64,000 nucleotides of DNA from Rubripirellula reticaptiva (GCF_007860175.1 NZ_SJPX01000003.1:204552-268551); one strand, 5' to 3'. Positions 44,765 to 54,118 are shown, numbered from the stretch's first letter. Numbers and translations: made by a program. The notes: generated by a model not told the origin, from the sequence alone.

Positions 44765-45598
44765 ATGTTGATTGACGCACACCACCATCTTTGGAAATAC
44801 ACGACCAAAGAATACGGCTGGATCGATGGCTCGATGTCGGTGATCCAAAAAGACTTTCTATCGGCAGAACTGGAACAGGTCGCCGCAGCCAGCGGAGTCG
44901 ATGGATTCGTGACCGTCCAGGCACGTCAGACAATCGAAGAAACTGAAGACCTGCTGCACATCGCGTCCGGCCAGTCTCTCATCCACGGTGTCGTTGGATG
45001 GGTTCCCCTAGCTGCACCGGATGTCGACGAGGCCCTCGACCGTTTCGAAGGCAATCCGTTACTCAAGGGCATCCGGCACGTAGTCCAGGGCGAACCAGAC
45101 GTCCGATTCATCATGGGCGATGACTTTAACCGAGGCGTAAGCAAACTGGCGGCACGCGGTCTCGTCTATGACGTGCTAATCTTCGCCAAGCAATTGCCAG
45201 CAACGATCGAGTTTGCGGACCGTCACCCGAACCTGTCGCTGGTGCTCGATCATATCGCCAAGCCAACAATCAATCCGGACGAGTTTGACGAAACCTGGGC
45301 AACGCATCTACGTGACCTTGCCAAACGCGATCACGTGACCTGTAAGTTCTCGGGCGTCGTCACCGAAATCCGAGCCGCGGAGTGGTCGATTGAAACCATC
45401 CGCCCGTACTGGGATGTTGCCCTGGAAGCCTTCGGTGCTGACCGCTTGATGTTTGGCAGCGACTGGCCAGTGTGCCTGTTGAAGACCGACCACAAGCGAT
45501 GGCTCGAGACCGTGCAAACGCTGGCCAGCGAGCTTTCCACCGACCAACGAGCAGCAATCTTCGCAGGCAATGCGGTTCGTGCTTACGGCCTTTCGTAA
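44765..45598 (+). CDS. Amidohydrolase_2 family (sugar lactonase-like)
   Basis: A 277-residue TIM-barrel hydrolase from ATG 44765. The metal motif is LIDAHHHLWKYTTKEYGWID (HxH), later LVLDHIAKPTINPDEFD and a closing MFGSDWPVCLLK. The motif set fits L-fucono-1,5-lactonase or 2-pyrone-4,6-dicarboxylate hydrolase relatives. The zinc alcohol dehydrogenase 63 nt downstream would provide the preceding oxidation step, so a sugar-acid degradation pair is a reasonable inference. Cytoplasmic. Substrate not shown. Confidence 0.85.
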   Translation: MLIDAHHHLWKYTTKEYGWIDGSMSVIQKDFLSAELEQVAAASGVDGFVTVQARQTIEETEDLLHIASGQSLIHGVVGWVPLAAPDVDEALDRFEGNPLLKGIRHVVQGEPDVRFIMGDDFNRGVSKLAARGLVYDVLIFAKQLPATIEFADRHPNLSLVLDHIAKPTINPDEFDETWATHLRDLAKRDHVTCKFSGVVTEIRAAEWSIETIRPYWDVALEAFGADRLMFGSDWPVCLLKTDHKRWLETVQTLASELSTDQRAAIFAGNAVRAYGLS

Positions 45599-45661
45599 TC
45601 AGCCGAACCTTAAGATTTAACAAACGAACAACCTTTCTCACCTTCCAAATCGGGTTCCTCG

Positions 45662-46687
45662 ATGCGTGCTATTCAGATCTCTGACGTCAAGACACTTAAA
45701 GCCATTGAAATCGACACGCCATCGGCGCCGGGCCCGGGAATGGCCTTGGTAAAGACTCACCGCATGGGCGTGTGCGGCACCGACGTCAGTTGCTATTTGG
45801 GCAAGTTTCCGTTTTTTGACTTCCCGCGGATTCCGGGCCACGAACTCGGCGTCGAAGTCGTCTCGGTTGGCGAAGGCGTAGAAAACGTCAAGTCAGGAGA
45901 TGCCTGCAGCATTGAACCATACATGAACTGTGGAACGTGCTATCCCTGCCGTCGTGGTGCGATCAACTGCTGCCAAAACTTAAAGGTGATCGGCGTGATG
46001 TGCGACGGCGGCCTCTGTGAGTCATTCTTGGTCCGCGCAGACAAACTGCATCCATCAACCAAACTTAACTACGACCAGTTGGCGTTGGTCGAAACGCTCG
46101 CGATCGGTTGCCATGCAAATGACCGTGGTGCTCCCGCGGGCGGCGATCACGCGCTGATCATCGGGATGGGCCCTATCGGTTTGTCGACACTTGAGTTCGC
46201 TCGACTGACTGACGCAACCATTAGCGTGATGGACATGAACCCTGATCGGCTGAAGTTTGTCGAGCAGAACTACGGCATCAAGAACACCGTTCTGTTCAAA
46301 GGCGACGACAGCGAGCTTGATCGAATGAAGGAGATCACTGGCGGTGACATGTATCAGGTCATCACAGACGCTACCGGCAACAAGCATTCGATGTCGGGTG
46401 CGTTTCAGTACTTGGCGCCAACCGGAACGCTGGTTTACGTGGGGATCACGACGGACGAATTAACATTCCGCCATCCAGTAATGCATCGCCCCGAGGCGAC
46501 GATCAAAGCGTCTCGGAACGCGATGCCAGCCGACTTCACACGGATCATTGGCTTGATCGAGGACGGAACCATCAACACGGATCCATGGATCACACATCGC
46601 ACAAGCTTTGAAGGAGTGCTTAACGATTTTGAATCCTTCACCAAGCCCGAGACCGGCGTGATCAAAGCCATCATCGAAGTCGCCTAG
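45662..46687 (+). CDS. Zinc-dependent alcohol/sugar dehydrogenase
   Basis: A 341-residue medium-chain dehydrogenase. The catalytic zinc site is GVCGTDVSCYLGKFP, then IPGHELGVEVVSVGEGVENV (Cys, His, Glu); the structural zinc site follows in PYMNCGTCYPCRRGAINCCQ. The Rossmann loop is ALIIGMGPIGLSTLEFARL and the cofactor-selecting acid lies in DMNPDRL, indicating NAD+. It resembles the L-galactonate/L-threonine dehydrogenase (YjjN-like) subgroup. It probably acts with the upstream amidohydrolase; the substrate cannot be named with confidence. Confidence 0.88.
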   Translation: MRAIQISDVKTLKAIEIDTPSAPGPGMALVKTHRMGVCGTDVSCYLGKFPFFDFPRIPGHELGVEVVSVGEGVENVKSGDACSIEPYMNCGTCYPCRRGAINCCQNLKVIGVMCDGGLCESFLVRADKLHPSTKLNYDQLALVETLAIGCHANDRGAPAGGDHALIIGMGPIGLSTLEFARLTDATISVMDMNPDRLKFVEQNYGIKNTVLFKGDDSELDRMKEITGGDMYQVITDATGNKHSMSGAFQYLAPTGTLVYVGITTDELTFRHPVMHRPEATIKASRNAMPADFTRIIGLIEDGTINTDPWITHRTSFEGVLNDFESFTKPETGVIKAIIEVA

Positions 46688-46749
46688 TCGCCTAGTCGTT
46701 TGTGGCAGACGCCCCCTAGCGGCGACAAACTCGCAGGTACGCAGCAAAG

Positions 46750-47280
46750 TTAAGTCCGATGCTTTACCGCGGCTGCATCAATCGTATCGACCCGTGGCTG
46801 ACGATTCAGCGGCGTTTCTGACGCCGCGTGATCTGGTCCTCCATCGCCTGGCACTACCGGACCGCGATGCTGAGCATGCGTTGCGGATCCCTGGACTGTT
46901 TGGCCGTTGACTTGGACGTGGAACGAACCGCCGTAGCGAGCCAGCACCAGCCGACGAAAGAAATTTCGTCCCATCGGGACCAACAGCGAAAACCCGACAA
47001 AGTCGGTGATCAGTCCCGGCGTCAACAAAAGCGCGGCAGCGAACACGATCATCAGTCCGTCTTGGATTTCCTTGCTTGGCATCCGGCCCTCGGCCATCGC
47101 AGCGCCGAACCGACGCCAAGCCATGACGCCTTCGCGGCGGGCCAACACGGACCCAATGAATCCGGTCACGATGACGATCGCCAGCGTCGTCCCCCATGAG
47201 GTCGCTTCTGATAATCGCAACAGCAGGTACAGTTCGACCAGCGGAACGATCACAAAGAGGGCAAATAATCGGATAAACAT
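46750..47280 (-). CDS. FxsA family membrane protein
   Basis: A 176-residue membrane protein, here taken from ATG 47280; ATG 47298 is also possible. The N-terminal helix (FIRLFALFVIVPLVELYLLL) and AIVIVTGFIGSVLARREGVM, AMAEGRMPSKEIQDGLMIVF and LLTPGLITDFVGFSLLVPMG are the FxsA pattern. FxsA was named for suppressing phage T7 exclusion by F plasmid PifA in E. coli; its normal function is unknown. The C-terminal 50 residues are polar and not conserved. Confidence 0.88.
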   Translation of the reverse strand: MFIRLFALFVIVPLVELYLLLRLSEATSWGTTLAIVIVTGFIGSVLARREGVMAWRRFGAAMAEGRMPSKEIQDGLMIVFAAALLLTPGLITDFVGFSLLVPMGRNFFRRLVLARYGGSFHVQVNGQTVQGSATHAQHRGPVVPGDGGPDHAASETPLNRQPRVDTIDAAAVKHRT

Positions 47281-47464
47281 GGCGAACTCAGTCAACATGG
47301 CAGATACGAAAGACAGCCAATAAGCAACGCAGCTTCCATGCCGAAATCGCCACACGCCCTCAGAATCCGCCGCCAATGGATGGTAAAATCTACACGAATC
47401 TCCCGTTTTGACGATTTCGCTTTTTCAATTTACAACAAATCCCACCACACCTTCGGAACGCTCC

Positions 47465-48271
47465 ATGACTGGCTCACCAAGACTGCTTTTGCTCGCCCTG
47501 ATTCTGACAATGGTCCATGGACGCATTAGCCGCGGCGATGAACCAGCAAACCAAACCGCTGGCCGTCTGTTGCGTGCGTTGATGGTGACTGGCGGATGCT
47601 GTCACGACTACGAAAACCAAAAACAACTGATCAGCGAGGGACTAACGAAACAGTTGGGACCTATCGATTGGACCATCGTCGACTACGACGACAAGCGAGA
47701 AACCAAAGCTGACATTTACAATCAACCCGATTGGATCAAGTCTTATGACGTCGTCGTTCACAATGAATGCTATGGTGCGGTCGAAGACGGACTGTTTGTG
47801 CAGAGCATTGTCGATGCGCATGTGCAACACAAAGTGCCGGCCTTGGTAATCCACTGCTCGATGCACTCGTACCGTGCCGCACCGACAGCCGATTCTTGGC
47901 GATCGCTACTTGGTGTAACCAGTCGCCGTCATGAAAAAGTGAAGCGCAGCCTGACCGTCGTCCCAACTGATGCAGGAAAGCGGAATCCGATCACCACGGG
48001 ACTTGGCGATTCGTGGGCGACCCCCAATGGCGAGCTGTACATTATCGAAAACGTTTGGCCGAATACCGATGTGCTGGCCACCGCACACAGCGATGAAACC
48101 GGCAACAACGAACCCGTCGTTTGGACCAATACGTACAAGGGAGTGCGAGTCTTCGGAACGACGCTGGGACATCACAACGAAACGATCTCGACGGACCAAT
48201 GGCAACAGATGGTCGCCCAAGGTTTCCGGTGGGCCACCGCAAAAGACGCTACCAACGAATCAAAAAACTGA
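47465..48271 (+). CDS. Secreted ThuA-domain protein
   Basis: A 268-residue protein from ATG 47465 with a signal peptide (LLLLALILTMVHG). The ThuA-like fold is shown by RALMVTGGCCHDYENQKQLI, WTIVDYDDKR, YDVVVHNECYGAVED, PALVIHCSMHSYRAAPTADS and the closing VFGTTLGHHNETISTDQWQQ followed by GFRWA. ThuA proteins are glutamine-amidotransferase-like; planctomycetes carry many secreted ones thought to take part in sugar degradation. It is not clearly linked to its neighbours. Confidence 0.85.
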   Translation: MTGSPRLLLLALILTMVHGRISRGDEPANQTAGRLLRALMVTGGCCHDYENQKQLISEGLTKQLGPIDWTIVDYDDKRETKADIYNQPDWIKSYDVVVHNECYGAVEDGLFVQSIVDAHVQHKVPALVIHCSMHSYRAAPTADSWRSLLGVTSRRHEKVKRSLTVVPTDAGKRNPITTGLGDSWATPNGELYIIENVWPNTDVLATAHSDETGNNEPVVWTNTYKGVRVFGTTLGHHNETISTDQWQQMVAQGFRWATAKDATNESKN

Positions 48272-48396
48272 TTCCACCGAACGCCCTGAGAACTGCACTC
48301 ATCGACTGGTTGCGACCAAGTCGATGTTTCGCATCTGTGATCGCCGCTACGAAAACCTCAAGCCGAAATCACACGGCAGTGTTCATTCACGCAGAT

Positions 48397-49029
48397 TCAG
48401 TTCAAGGTCCAAATCTGCAGATCATCGATCGATAGTGAATCACCTTTCATGACGAAGCGATAGTTCGGCTTGTCGACATCAAGTTGGGGATGAACAACAT
48501 CAAGCAAAGCACCGTTGTCAGTCTGCGCGACGACGCGATCGCCCTTCATTTCAACTTGCATCGTGTACCATTTTCCCTGCTCGAAACCAGCCTTGGCAGT
48601 CGCCAACTTCATCGCCTTGGACTTTGGATCCTTCTTGTCTTTATCCAAGTTGATTGACACCTCCGATGGAGTCACCGAGACTCGAAACAGGTGTCCTTTC
48701 GCGTGGTTCAAGCTGAACATGAATCCCCGAGTACTGTCGTCGAGCTTGAACGAAAACCGAACCACCGAGTTGCGATTCTTCATCTGGTAATTCAGCACTG
48801 CAGCATGCTTATCGGAGGACAGCTCTTTGCCAACCAACGCTGAATCGACCACTTTCCACTCGCCCTTCACGCCTGTGCTCGGACTCGCCAGGGCACTATC
48901 GAACGTTTCGCTGACCGAGGGCGATCCGACCTCACCGGTCTTCGGCTCGATCGCAACATTCTTGCCAGCGAACGCATCTCCGTGGGCTGCCAAAAGAAAC
49001 AGACAAGTAACTGTGAACATTCGTGTCAT
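48397..49029 (-). CDS. Secreted jelly-roll protein, DUF1080-like
   Basis: A 210-residue protein with a signal peptide (MTRMFTVTCLFLLAAHGDAF). The remaining beta-strand pattern (GEWKVVDSALVGKELSSDKH, RFSFKLDDSTRGFMFSLNHA, KWYTMQVEMKGDRVVAQTDN and a C-terminal SLSIDDLQIWTLN) matches the concanavalin-like 3-keto-disaccharide hydrolase (DUF1080) group, short form. Catalytic status unknown. It follows the degenerate ABC gene by 41 nt on the same strand and may belong to its transcription unit. Confidence 0.6.
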   Translation of the reverse strand: MTRMFTVTCLFLLAAHGDAFAGKNVAIEPKTGEVGSPSVSETFDSALASPSTGVKGEWKVVDSALVGKELSSDKHAAVLNYQMKNRNSVVRFSFKLDDSTRGFMFSLNHAKGHLFRVSVTPSEVSINLDKDKKDPKSKAMKLATAKAGFEQGKWYTMQVEMKGDRVVAQTDNGALLDVVHPQLDVDKPNYRFVMKGDSLSIDDLQIWTLN

Positions 49030-49070
49030 GCGATTGAACCTGGAACGGGGGGGGAGCAGGAAGGAAAGAC

Positions 49071-50954
49071 TTACGACTTTTGATGCCGGTAAGGATTGAA
49101 TAGCAAGTAGTTAATGTGGCGATACAAGTCGCTGTCGGCCAACAATTCGGCATGCTTGCCTTCGCCAACTAAACGCGGCCCGTTTAGCAACACAACACGG
49201 TCGGCCGAGCGCAGGGTTTGAAGTCGCTTGGGTAAGACGACCACCAATGAACCTTTTTCGCTTAGCTCTTTCAGCGCCGCCAAGCACGGATCACTACTGA
49301 GGTGTTCTGCGGGCGGGGCAGGCTCCGAAGTCAGCACGATCGGCGGATTGTGAAGCATTGCGCGGGCAACACCGATCGCGTAGGTCGTTTCGACTCCGAG
49401 CATCGAATCGCCAGGTGTGATGATTGTGTTCAGGCCGTCAGGCAATCGCTGAAGACGTTCGTAAACGTCAACTTTTTCAAGCACCGCGACCAAGTCACTG
49501 TTGTTAATTGATTCATCGTCACCGCGCAAATTTTCGATGATCGTACCTTCCCAAATTGGCCCATCCGGTTCGATCCACATCACGTTACGCGCCAGCGCTT
49601 GCGGATGGATGTCACGCAGTTGAATGCCATCGATCGCAACGCGTCCTTCACTTGGCATTCCGAATCCCATCAACAGCTCAGTCAGCGCCCGAGTCGAGAC
49701 ACCGTCGGTACCCAGAATTGACACGAACGAACCCGGCGCCAACGTCAAGCTAAGATGGCTGAGAATTGGATTCCCGCTGGAATCGCCAAGCGTGACGTCC
49801 TGAATTTCAACGCTGTCTCGCAGCCCGGCTAGCCCGACGCGTTGCTCGCTCGGCGCGATCTCATTACTCCGGTGCAAGTAATGGTAAACCGCATCACTAG
49901 CGTCACCATATTCGCCCAACTGGCCGGCCAACCCGATCAAGCGGCCTGCCGCAGCAACTGCTCCGCAAAGCGAAAGCCCGATCACCAACGCCGCCGGCAA
50001 ACTTAAACCGTTATCCACTCCGAATAGGTTGACCCCCAGTCCCAAGATCAGCACAGCAATCGACGCTGACACCGCAAAGAACAACAGCGGCCAAATCCGT
50101 CCTAACCGGGCATCTTCGTTGTGAAGGCGACGATACAGAGTTTCCAATTCAGCATGGAACGCGTGATCAGCTAACCCCTGTGATTGCAACCGCGCTAGCA
50201 ACGGCGCTTGCCCAACCAGTTCGGCCATCCGCCGGCGGGTGCGTGGGACTTCCCAGTGATTCAGATCGGCTTCATCATTGCGGCGCAATCGACGCGAAAA
50301 CTGCCAAAGCAGAACACCGCTGACAACTGCTAACAGTGCAAGCCAAACGTTTACGCATACCGCCAACGTCACACAACCAATTAACATCAAGATGCTGCGT
50401 GGGATCGCGCGATACCACAGCGACAACCCTTTTTGAACCAGCGGAAGCTGATGGCCTATCAGTTGTTGCGCGCGGATATGCTGTGCCGCCGCACCTTCGA
50501 GTTCAGCCCGACGCAGACTTTGCTTTAGGACGCGGTCGTGAAGCGATTTGACGACTCGACAGGCCCGCCGGTCAGCCGCCCGGCGGTGCAGCCAAACGGC
50601 AACCGAAAAGATCGTTGCGACTAGGAACGTCAGACCGACCAGCTCCGTCAATTGGATCAACGGTGCCTGCTGAGATAGCGCCGGACTGATCGGAACGTGG
50701 AGATGTGAGCCCAACCGAACGCCGGAGCCACTCAGCCCGTCGCTGGAATTTAACAGCACGGCTATGACGCCGACCATGACGACCAGTGCCGGCACCAGCA
50801 GGCCAGCAAGAGCGGCCCATAAATAGGACAGCAGAGCTCCGCCGGCTTGCGGTTCACTTCGGGGCTGCGATAGCGTGCTTAATCGACTCAACCTCGTCGA
50901 ACTCCCAAAAGAGGGTTCAGGGAATATAAAAACGAGGTCCCAAGTCGGATCCAA
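49071..50954 (-). CDS. ABC exporter-like protein with a degenerate nucleotide-binding domain
   Basis: A 627-residue protein with the type IV exporter layout: six helices in residues 40-340 and an NBD fold in 385-615. Every ATPase motif is altered. Walker A at 415-421 reads GTDGVST instead of GxxGxGKS/T (Lys missing). The Q-loop Gln is Glu (MWIEPDG, ~462). The signature LSGGQ is LGVET (519-523). Walker B is IVLTSEPA (539-546) with the Mg-binding Asp changed to Ser, although the catalytic-position Glu remains. The H-loop His is Lys (VVLPKRLQTLRSADRVV). The fold and spacing are otherwise intact (TIIENL, AIGVARAML, NPPIVL, GEGKHAEL), so it is not a random pseudogene. The start is uncertain (TTG 50954 or a TTG near 50897). 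It follows the ABC-2 permease by 12 nt. Confidence 0.8.
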   Translation of the reverse strand: MDPTWDLVFIFPEPSFGSSTRLSRLSTLSQPRSEPQAGGALLSYLWAALAGLLVPALVVMVGVIAVLLNSSDGLSGSGVRLGSHLHVPISPALSQQAPLIQLTELVGLTFLVATIFSVAVWLHRRAADRRACRVVKSLHDRVLKQSLRRAELEGAAAQHIRAQQLIGHQLPLVQKGLSLWYRAIPRSILMLIGCVTLAVCVNVWLALLAVVSGVLLWQFSRRLRRNDEADLNHWEVPRTRRRMAELVGQAPLLARLQSQGLADHAFHAELETLYRRLHNEDARLGRIWPLLFFAVSASIAVLILGLGVNLFGVDNGLSLPAALVIGLSLCGAVAAAGRLIGLAGQLGEYGDASDAVYHYLHRSNEIAPSEQRVGLAGLRDSVEIQDVTLGDSSGNPILSHLSLTLAPGSFVSILGTDGVSTRALTELLMGFGMPSEGRVAIDGIQLRDIHPQALARNVMWIEPDGPIWEGTIIENLRGDDESINNSDLVAVLEKVDVYERLQRLPDGLNTIITPGDSMLGVETTYAIGVARAMLHNPPIVLTSEPAPPAEHLSSDPCLAALKELSEKGSLVVVLPKRLQTLRSADRVVLLNGPRLVGEGKHAELLADSDLYRHINYLLFNPYRHQKS

Positions 50955-50966
50955 CCAAACCGGCGA

Positions 50967-52748
50967 TTAAGCCAAGTCACGGTCCTCGAACAATAACATC
51001 GCAAGCATCCAAATGGCAATTGCGAAGCATACAAGATAATTAAAAGCCCCCGCCAAGTAGATCAGCGGTATCGCATTTCCAGCGTCGACGGCCGCTTGAA
51101 CGTTGAAAATATTCAAATTCGGCACGACCACCGCGATCAATTTACCGACAAACCCAACCAATTCGTTATTTCCCTTAGTCGAGGCAACCAGCGGCGAGGT
51201 CAAGTTTCCGATCACGTAGACCACAAAGCAGGTAATGAAGTTAGCAAGCAGCGGCAACCGAGTCGCAAGTGCGACCGCGATCGCACCAATCGCCATGGTT
51301 TCCATGAAATACAAACCAAGAATTGGGATCGTGGTGATGATTTCTTCGAAACCATTTTGCCAAACCGTGGCGGCTCGAGACGTTTCGCGAGCGTCATAAA
51401 TCGGCTTGTAACTGATCACGATCAGCAGTACCGCACCGATAATCGCGAACAACACCAACACCGACAACATGATACCAGCGTATTTACCCAGGATGAACGA
51501 GCGACGACTGACAGGCTTGCTAAGAACGGTCAATGCGGTACGACCTTCGATCTCGTCACTGACCGTCGTTCCCGCACTCCAAACCGCTTGCAACATTCCT
51601 AGCACCATGATCAAGGTCACGCCGCTATCCTTGAGCAATCGGATGTCGTCGCCCAACGTATTGAATGGGTAGAACCCAAAAAAGACAACGCCAACGATGC
51701 CCAGCGTCATCAGCAACAAGTACAGCGGCTGGGCCATTTCGTTCTTAGCCGTCGACAACGCCAACGCCCAGACTCGAGGTGCCGCTTGACGAAATGTCAT
51801 GATTGCAGTGATCGACAGCAAGAATGAAAACGCGATTGCAACAATCGACTTGGCTTCAGGAATCGGCGGAGTACTCGTGATCGAGAAGACCACGGTGGCC
51901 GGGTTGATCTCGCGGTTTTGAATGTGCAGTCGCGAAGGATCACCGGGAATCGGCGGAACATCACGATTCTCGGACCGAAAGAACTGCTCTTCGTCGGCGT
52001 TGACGCGGTGCGGAACTTTTGAAAACGCACTCGTATCGGCCGAGTCGGCAATCAGAACCGTCTTGTCGCTGCGAATTTGCAAAACAGACATGTTTCGTAG
52101 GCTGTATTCAATGCTGGCTTGGTGGAACGGTGACGTATCAGGATCTGCGTCACCGACACCGGGCACGACGACTGTCAACTCTTCGACTCCATCGCCTACC
52201 AAGTTCACCGCCGGAATGGAATCAAAAAACGCCATCGGTTCAGTCACCAGCGGCGCCGACGCCAAACCAATCACCACAAATAGCCCTGCGACACCCAGCA
52301 GATATGGGACAACACCCTCGCCAAGGATTTCGAACCACTCGGATCGAGTCCGGTGCCACATCCCGTAAATGATCCCGAATCCAAACAACATTCCGATTGT
52401 CGTCAGCGGCAAAATTAATGCATAAGCGAAGTCATCCTCGCCCGAATTCGGCACATATTGCGAACAAAGCACACCCGAAAACAGCCCGCCAATCACCAAG
52501 GAAGCGATGATCGCCCGCTTTGGCGAATCAGCCAGACGGCCCAAAACCGGGATGAACGACAGCAGCGAGAGCAGTCCGTACAGCAAAATTGCAGCAGCCG
52601 CACCAATCAAGATCGCGATGGCGATCACATAGAGAGGGGTCAGCCAAGCGGGCAACCAATTCGCACCTTGGGCCAATATCATCGAATCGGCAAATTGCAT
52701 CGAGTCGGTCAAACACAACGAGGGGACAAGGTGCATCGTGGAAACCAT
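50967..52748 (-). CDS. ABC-2 type permease with large extracytoplasmic insert
   Basis: A 593-residue membrane protein from ATG 52748. Four helices open the protein (LPAWLTPLYVIAIAILIGAA; IIASLVIGGLFSGV; LILPLTTIGMLFGFGIIY; VVPYLLGVAGLFVVIGLA). A soluble region of roughly 130 residues follows (about FDSIPAVNLVGDG through RLHIQNREINPATVV). Then come helices with the ABC-2 hallmark SDEIEGRTALTVLSKPVSRR and SFILGKYAGIMLSVLVLFAI. The layout resembles Gld/Nos-type ABC-2 permeases. It lies between the thioesterase and the degenerate ABC gene; a canonical ATPase is absent. Confidence 0.82.
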   Translation of the reverse strand: MVSTMHLVPSLCLTDSMQFADSMILAQGANWLPAWLTPLYVIAIAILIGAAAAILLYGLLSLLSFIPVLGRLADSPKRAIIASLVIGGLFSGVLCSQYVPNSGEDDFAYALILPLTTIGMLFGFGIIYGMWHRTRSEWFEILGEGVVPYLLGVAGLFVVIGLASAPLVTEPMAFFDSIPAVNLVGDGVEELTVVVPGVGDADPDTSPFHQASIEYSLRNMSVLQIRSDKTVLIADSADTSAFSKVPHRVNADEEQFFRSENRDVPPIPGDPSRLHIQNREINPATVVFSITSTPPIPEAKSIVAIAFSFLLSITAIMTFRQAAPRVWALALSTAKNEMAQPLYLLLMTLGIVGVVFFGFYPFNTLGDDIRLLKDSGVTLIMVLGMLQAVWSAGTTVSDEIEGRTALTVLSKPVSRRSFILGKYAGIMLSVLVLFAIIGAVLLIVISYKPIYDARETSRAATVWQNGFEEIITTIPILGLYFMETMAIGAIAVALATRLPLLANFITCFVVYVIGNLTSPLVASTKGNNELVGFVGKLIAVVVPNLNIFNVQAAVDAGNAIPLIYLAGAFNYLVCFAIAIWMLAMLLFEDRDLA

Positions 52749-52819
52749 TCTTTGGCGCACAGGGAGATCTAAAAAGTTCAATGTGCCTGTTACGCAGCCT
52801 GACCAGAAAGGGTTTGCTT

Positions 52820-53230
52820 TCAAAGGTGCTTTTGGAACAGTTCTCGCAGTTCAGCCGGAATCGGCGTTTTGGAGAGGCCTTTGGGCGTCAAAAGACAGCA
52901 AACCACGGTCAGACTGCCTTCGGCGACAACAACTTCGTCCCGGGTGAACTTGAATCGATAGGTAACGCTGCTATTGCCAATTTGGGCAACATGTACATCG
53001 ATCCTCAACAGATCCTCAAACTGAGCAGCAGACAAATAGTCGCAGCTTGCTGAGACACGAGGCCAGCTCAACGGATGCTCGTTGGGTGCTGATTTTGGAA
53101 ATACGGAGATCCCCATCGATCTGAGCATTTCATGCTCGGCCGACTCCATCATCGGGAAAAACGCCGAAAAATGGACAATTCCGGCCGCGTCGGTATCTCG
53201 AAACTCGACGCGGCGTTGGACAGTAAACAC
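52820..53230 (-). CDS. Acyl-CoA thioesterase, 4HBT/YbgC type
   Basis: A 136-residue hot-dog-fold protein. The active-site motif is RRVEFRDTDAAGIVHFSAFF (Asp in DTDAAG, then GIVHF), followed by the helix MESAEHEMLRSMG and strands VSASCDYLSAAQFEDLLRID and SVTYRFKFTRDEVVVAEG. It belongs to the 4-hydroxybenzoyl-CoA/YbgC branch, which hydrolyses acyl-CoA in the cytoplasm. It is the first gene in the minus-strand run with the permease and degenerate ABC protein. Confidence 0.9.
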   Translation of the reverse strand: MFTVQRRVEFRDTDAAGIVHFSAFFPMMESAEHEMLRSMGISVFPKSAPNEHPLSWPRVSASCDYLSAAQFEDLLRIDVHVAQIGNSSVTYRFKFTRDEVVVAEGSLTVVCCLLTPKGLSKTPIPAELRELFQKHL

Positions 53231-53343
53231 AAATACGCTTCAGATTTTAGGCAACAGGTTTCAGATTCTTAAGACAACCGATCACTTAGATCCCTGACGA
53301 ATGTGACCCGTTCCCTGCGACCTGCCTCACTTCGCGACCTGCT

Positions 53344-53622
53344 CTACTCGCCGACGAACGGCAACAGAGCCATGAAGCGGGCCCGCTTAACTGCGGCGCT
53401 AACGGCGTGCTGGCTAGCTGCGGTGCAGCCGCTCTTGCGACGACCGACAAGGCGGCCTTGCCGGTTGATCATCTTCTTTAGCAGTTCAACGTCCTTGTAA
53501 TCGACATACATAGGACGCGGGCGCTGACCATCGACAAAGATCGGATCTTTCTTTTTGGTTCGCGAGCGGACTCGGCTGCGTTTGCGAGCACGACTACGCG
53601 TGCTCATTGGGCGTGGTGCCAT
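53344..53622 (-). CDS. rpsR: Ribosomal protein bS18
   Basis: A 92-residue protein with the bS18 core PMYVDYKDVELLKKMINRQG, then RLVGRRKSGCTAASQHAVSA and AAVKRARFMALLPFVGE. The 15-residue basic N-terminus (SRARKRSRVRSRTKKKD) is longer than in E. coli. bS18 binds 16S rRNA with bS6 in the platform. Usual neighbours rpsF and rplI are not adjacent, and it is divergent from fusA. ATG 53622 or 53607 may be used. Confidence 0.95.
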   Translation of the reverse strand: MAPRPMSTRSRARKRSRVRSRTKKKDPIFVDGQRPRPMYVDYKDVELLKKMINRQGRLVGRRKSGCTAASQHAVSAAVKRARFMALLPFVGE

Positions 53623-54118
53623 CGGGTACTTCTAGATCTAATGGGGCGAACGGACTGATCGGCCGACGACTCTTATGCTTTGAAAAGATGATCGCCGGCT
53701 CGCCTATTCCGCATCAAAACGACACGGAACCCGCGATGAAAGTTGCGGGTTCAAGAGTATGCCGACGAAGAAAGTTTGCCGCAAGGGGATTTGGACCAAG
53801 ATTTGCCCTTCCTCTTTCGCAAAACCTTTGCCATATTCCCCAATCGTTTCGACAGGGCCGGAAATCCGCGGTTGACGTTCAACTGAACGTTGGCAACGAG
53901 ACCGGTGTCTGAAACAAGTTATCCACGCGGCCGTCCCCTTTGCGTGCCCGGTTTTGGATCGATCGATTGCGATCTAGAATCCGACCGGACAAGCGTTCAA
54001 ATAAAAAAGACTGAGCGTGCGAAGACCGATTTCTTGGGCATTTCAAATCCTGATACGGGAATGTTGCCCGTGTCCCCAAGTGAATTGGCAAATCGCACGT
54101 ACGTTTAGGTAAAAAGTT
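53623..54118. other. Shared upstream region of rpsR and fusA, with a hairpin
   Basis: GAACCCGC (53727-53734) and GCGGGTTC (53745-53752) form a perfect 8-bp stem with a 10-nt loop about 105 nt before the rpsR start. It could be a leader element of rpsR (bS18 is autoregulated with bS6 in some bacteria) or a transcription boundary. A plus-strand open frame (53890-54108) ending just before fusA has no protein character. Confidence 0.5.

Noticed and set aside
53890-54108. A 72-codon frame directly before fusA
   Set aside because: No ribosome-binding site, no hydrophobic or family pattern, and it fills a leader region; more likely non-coding.
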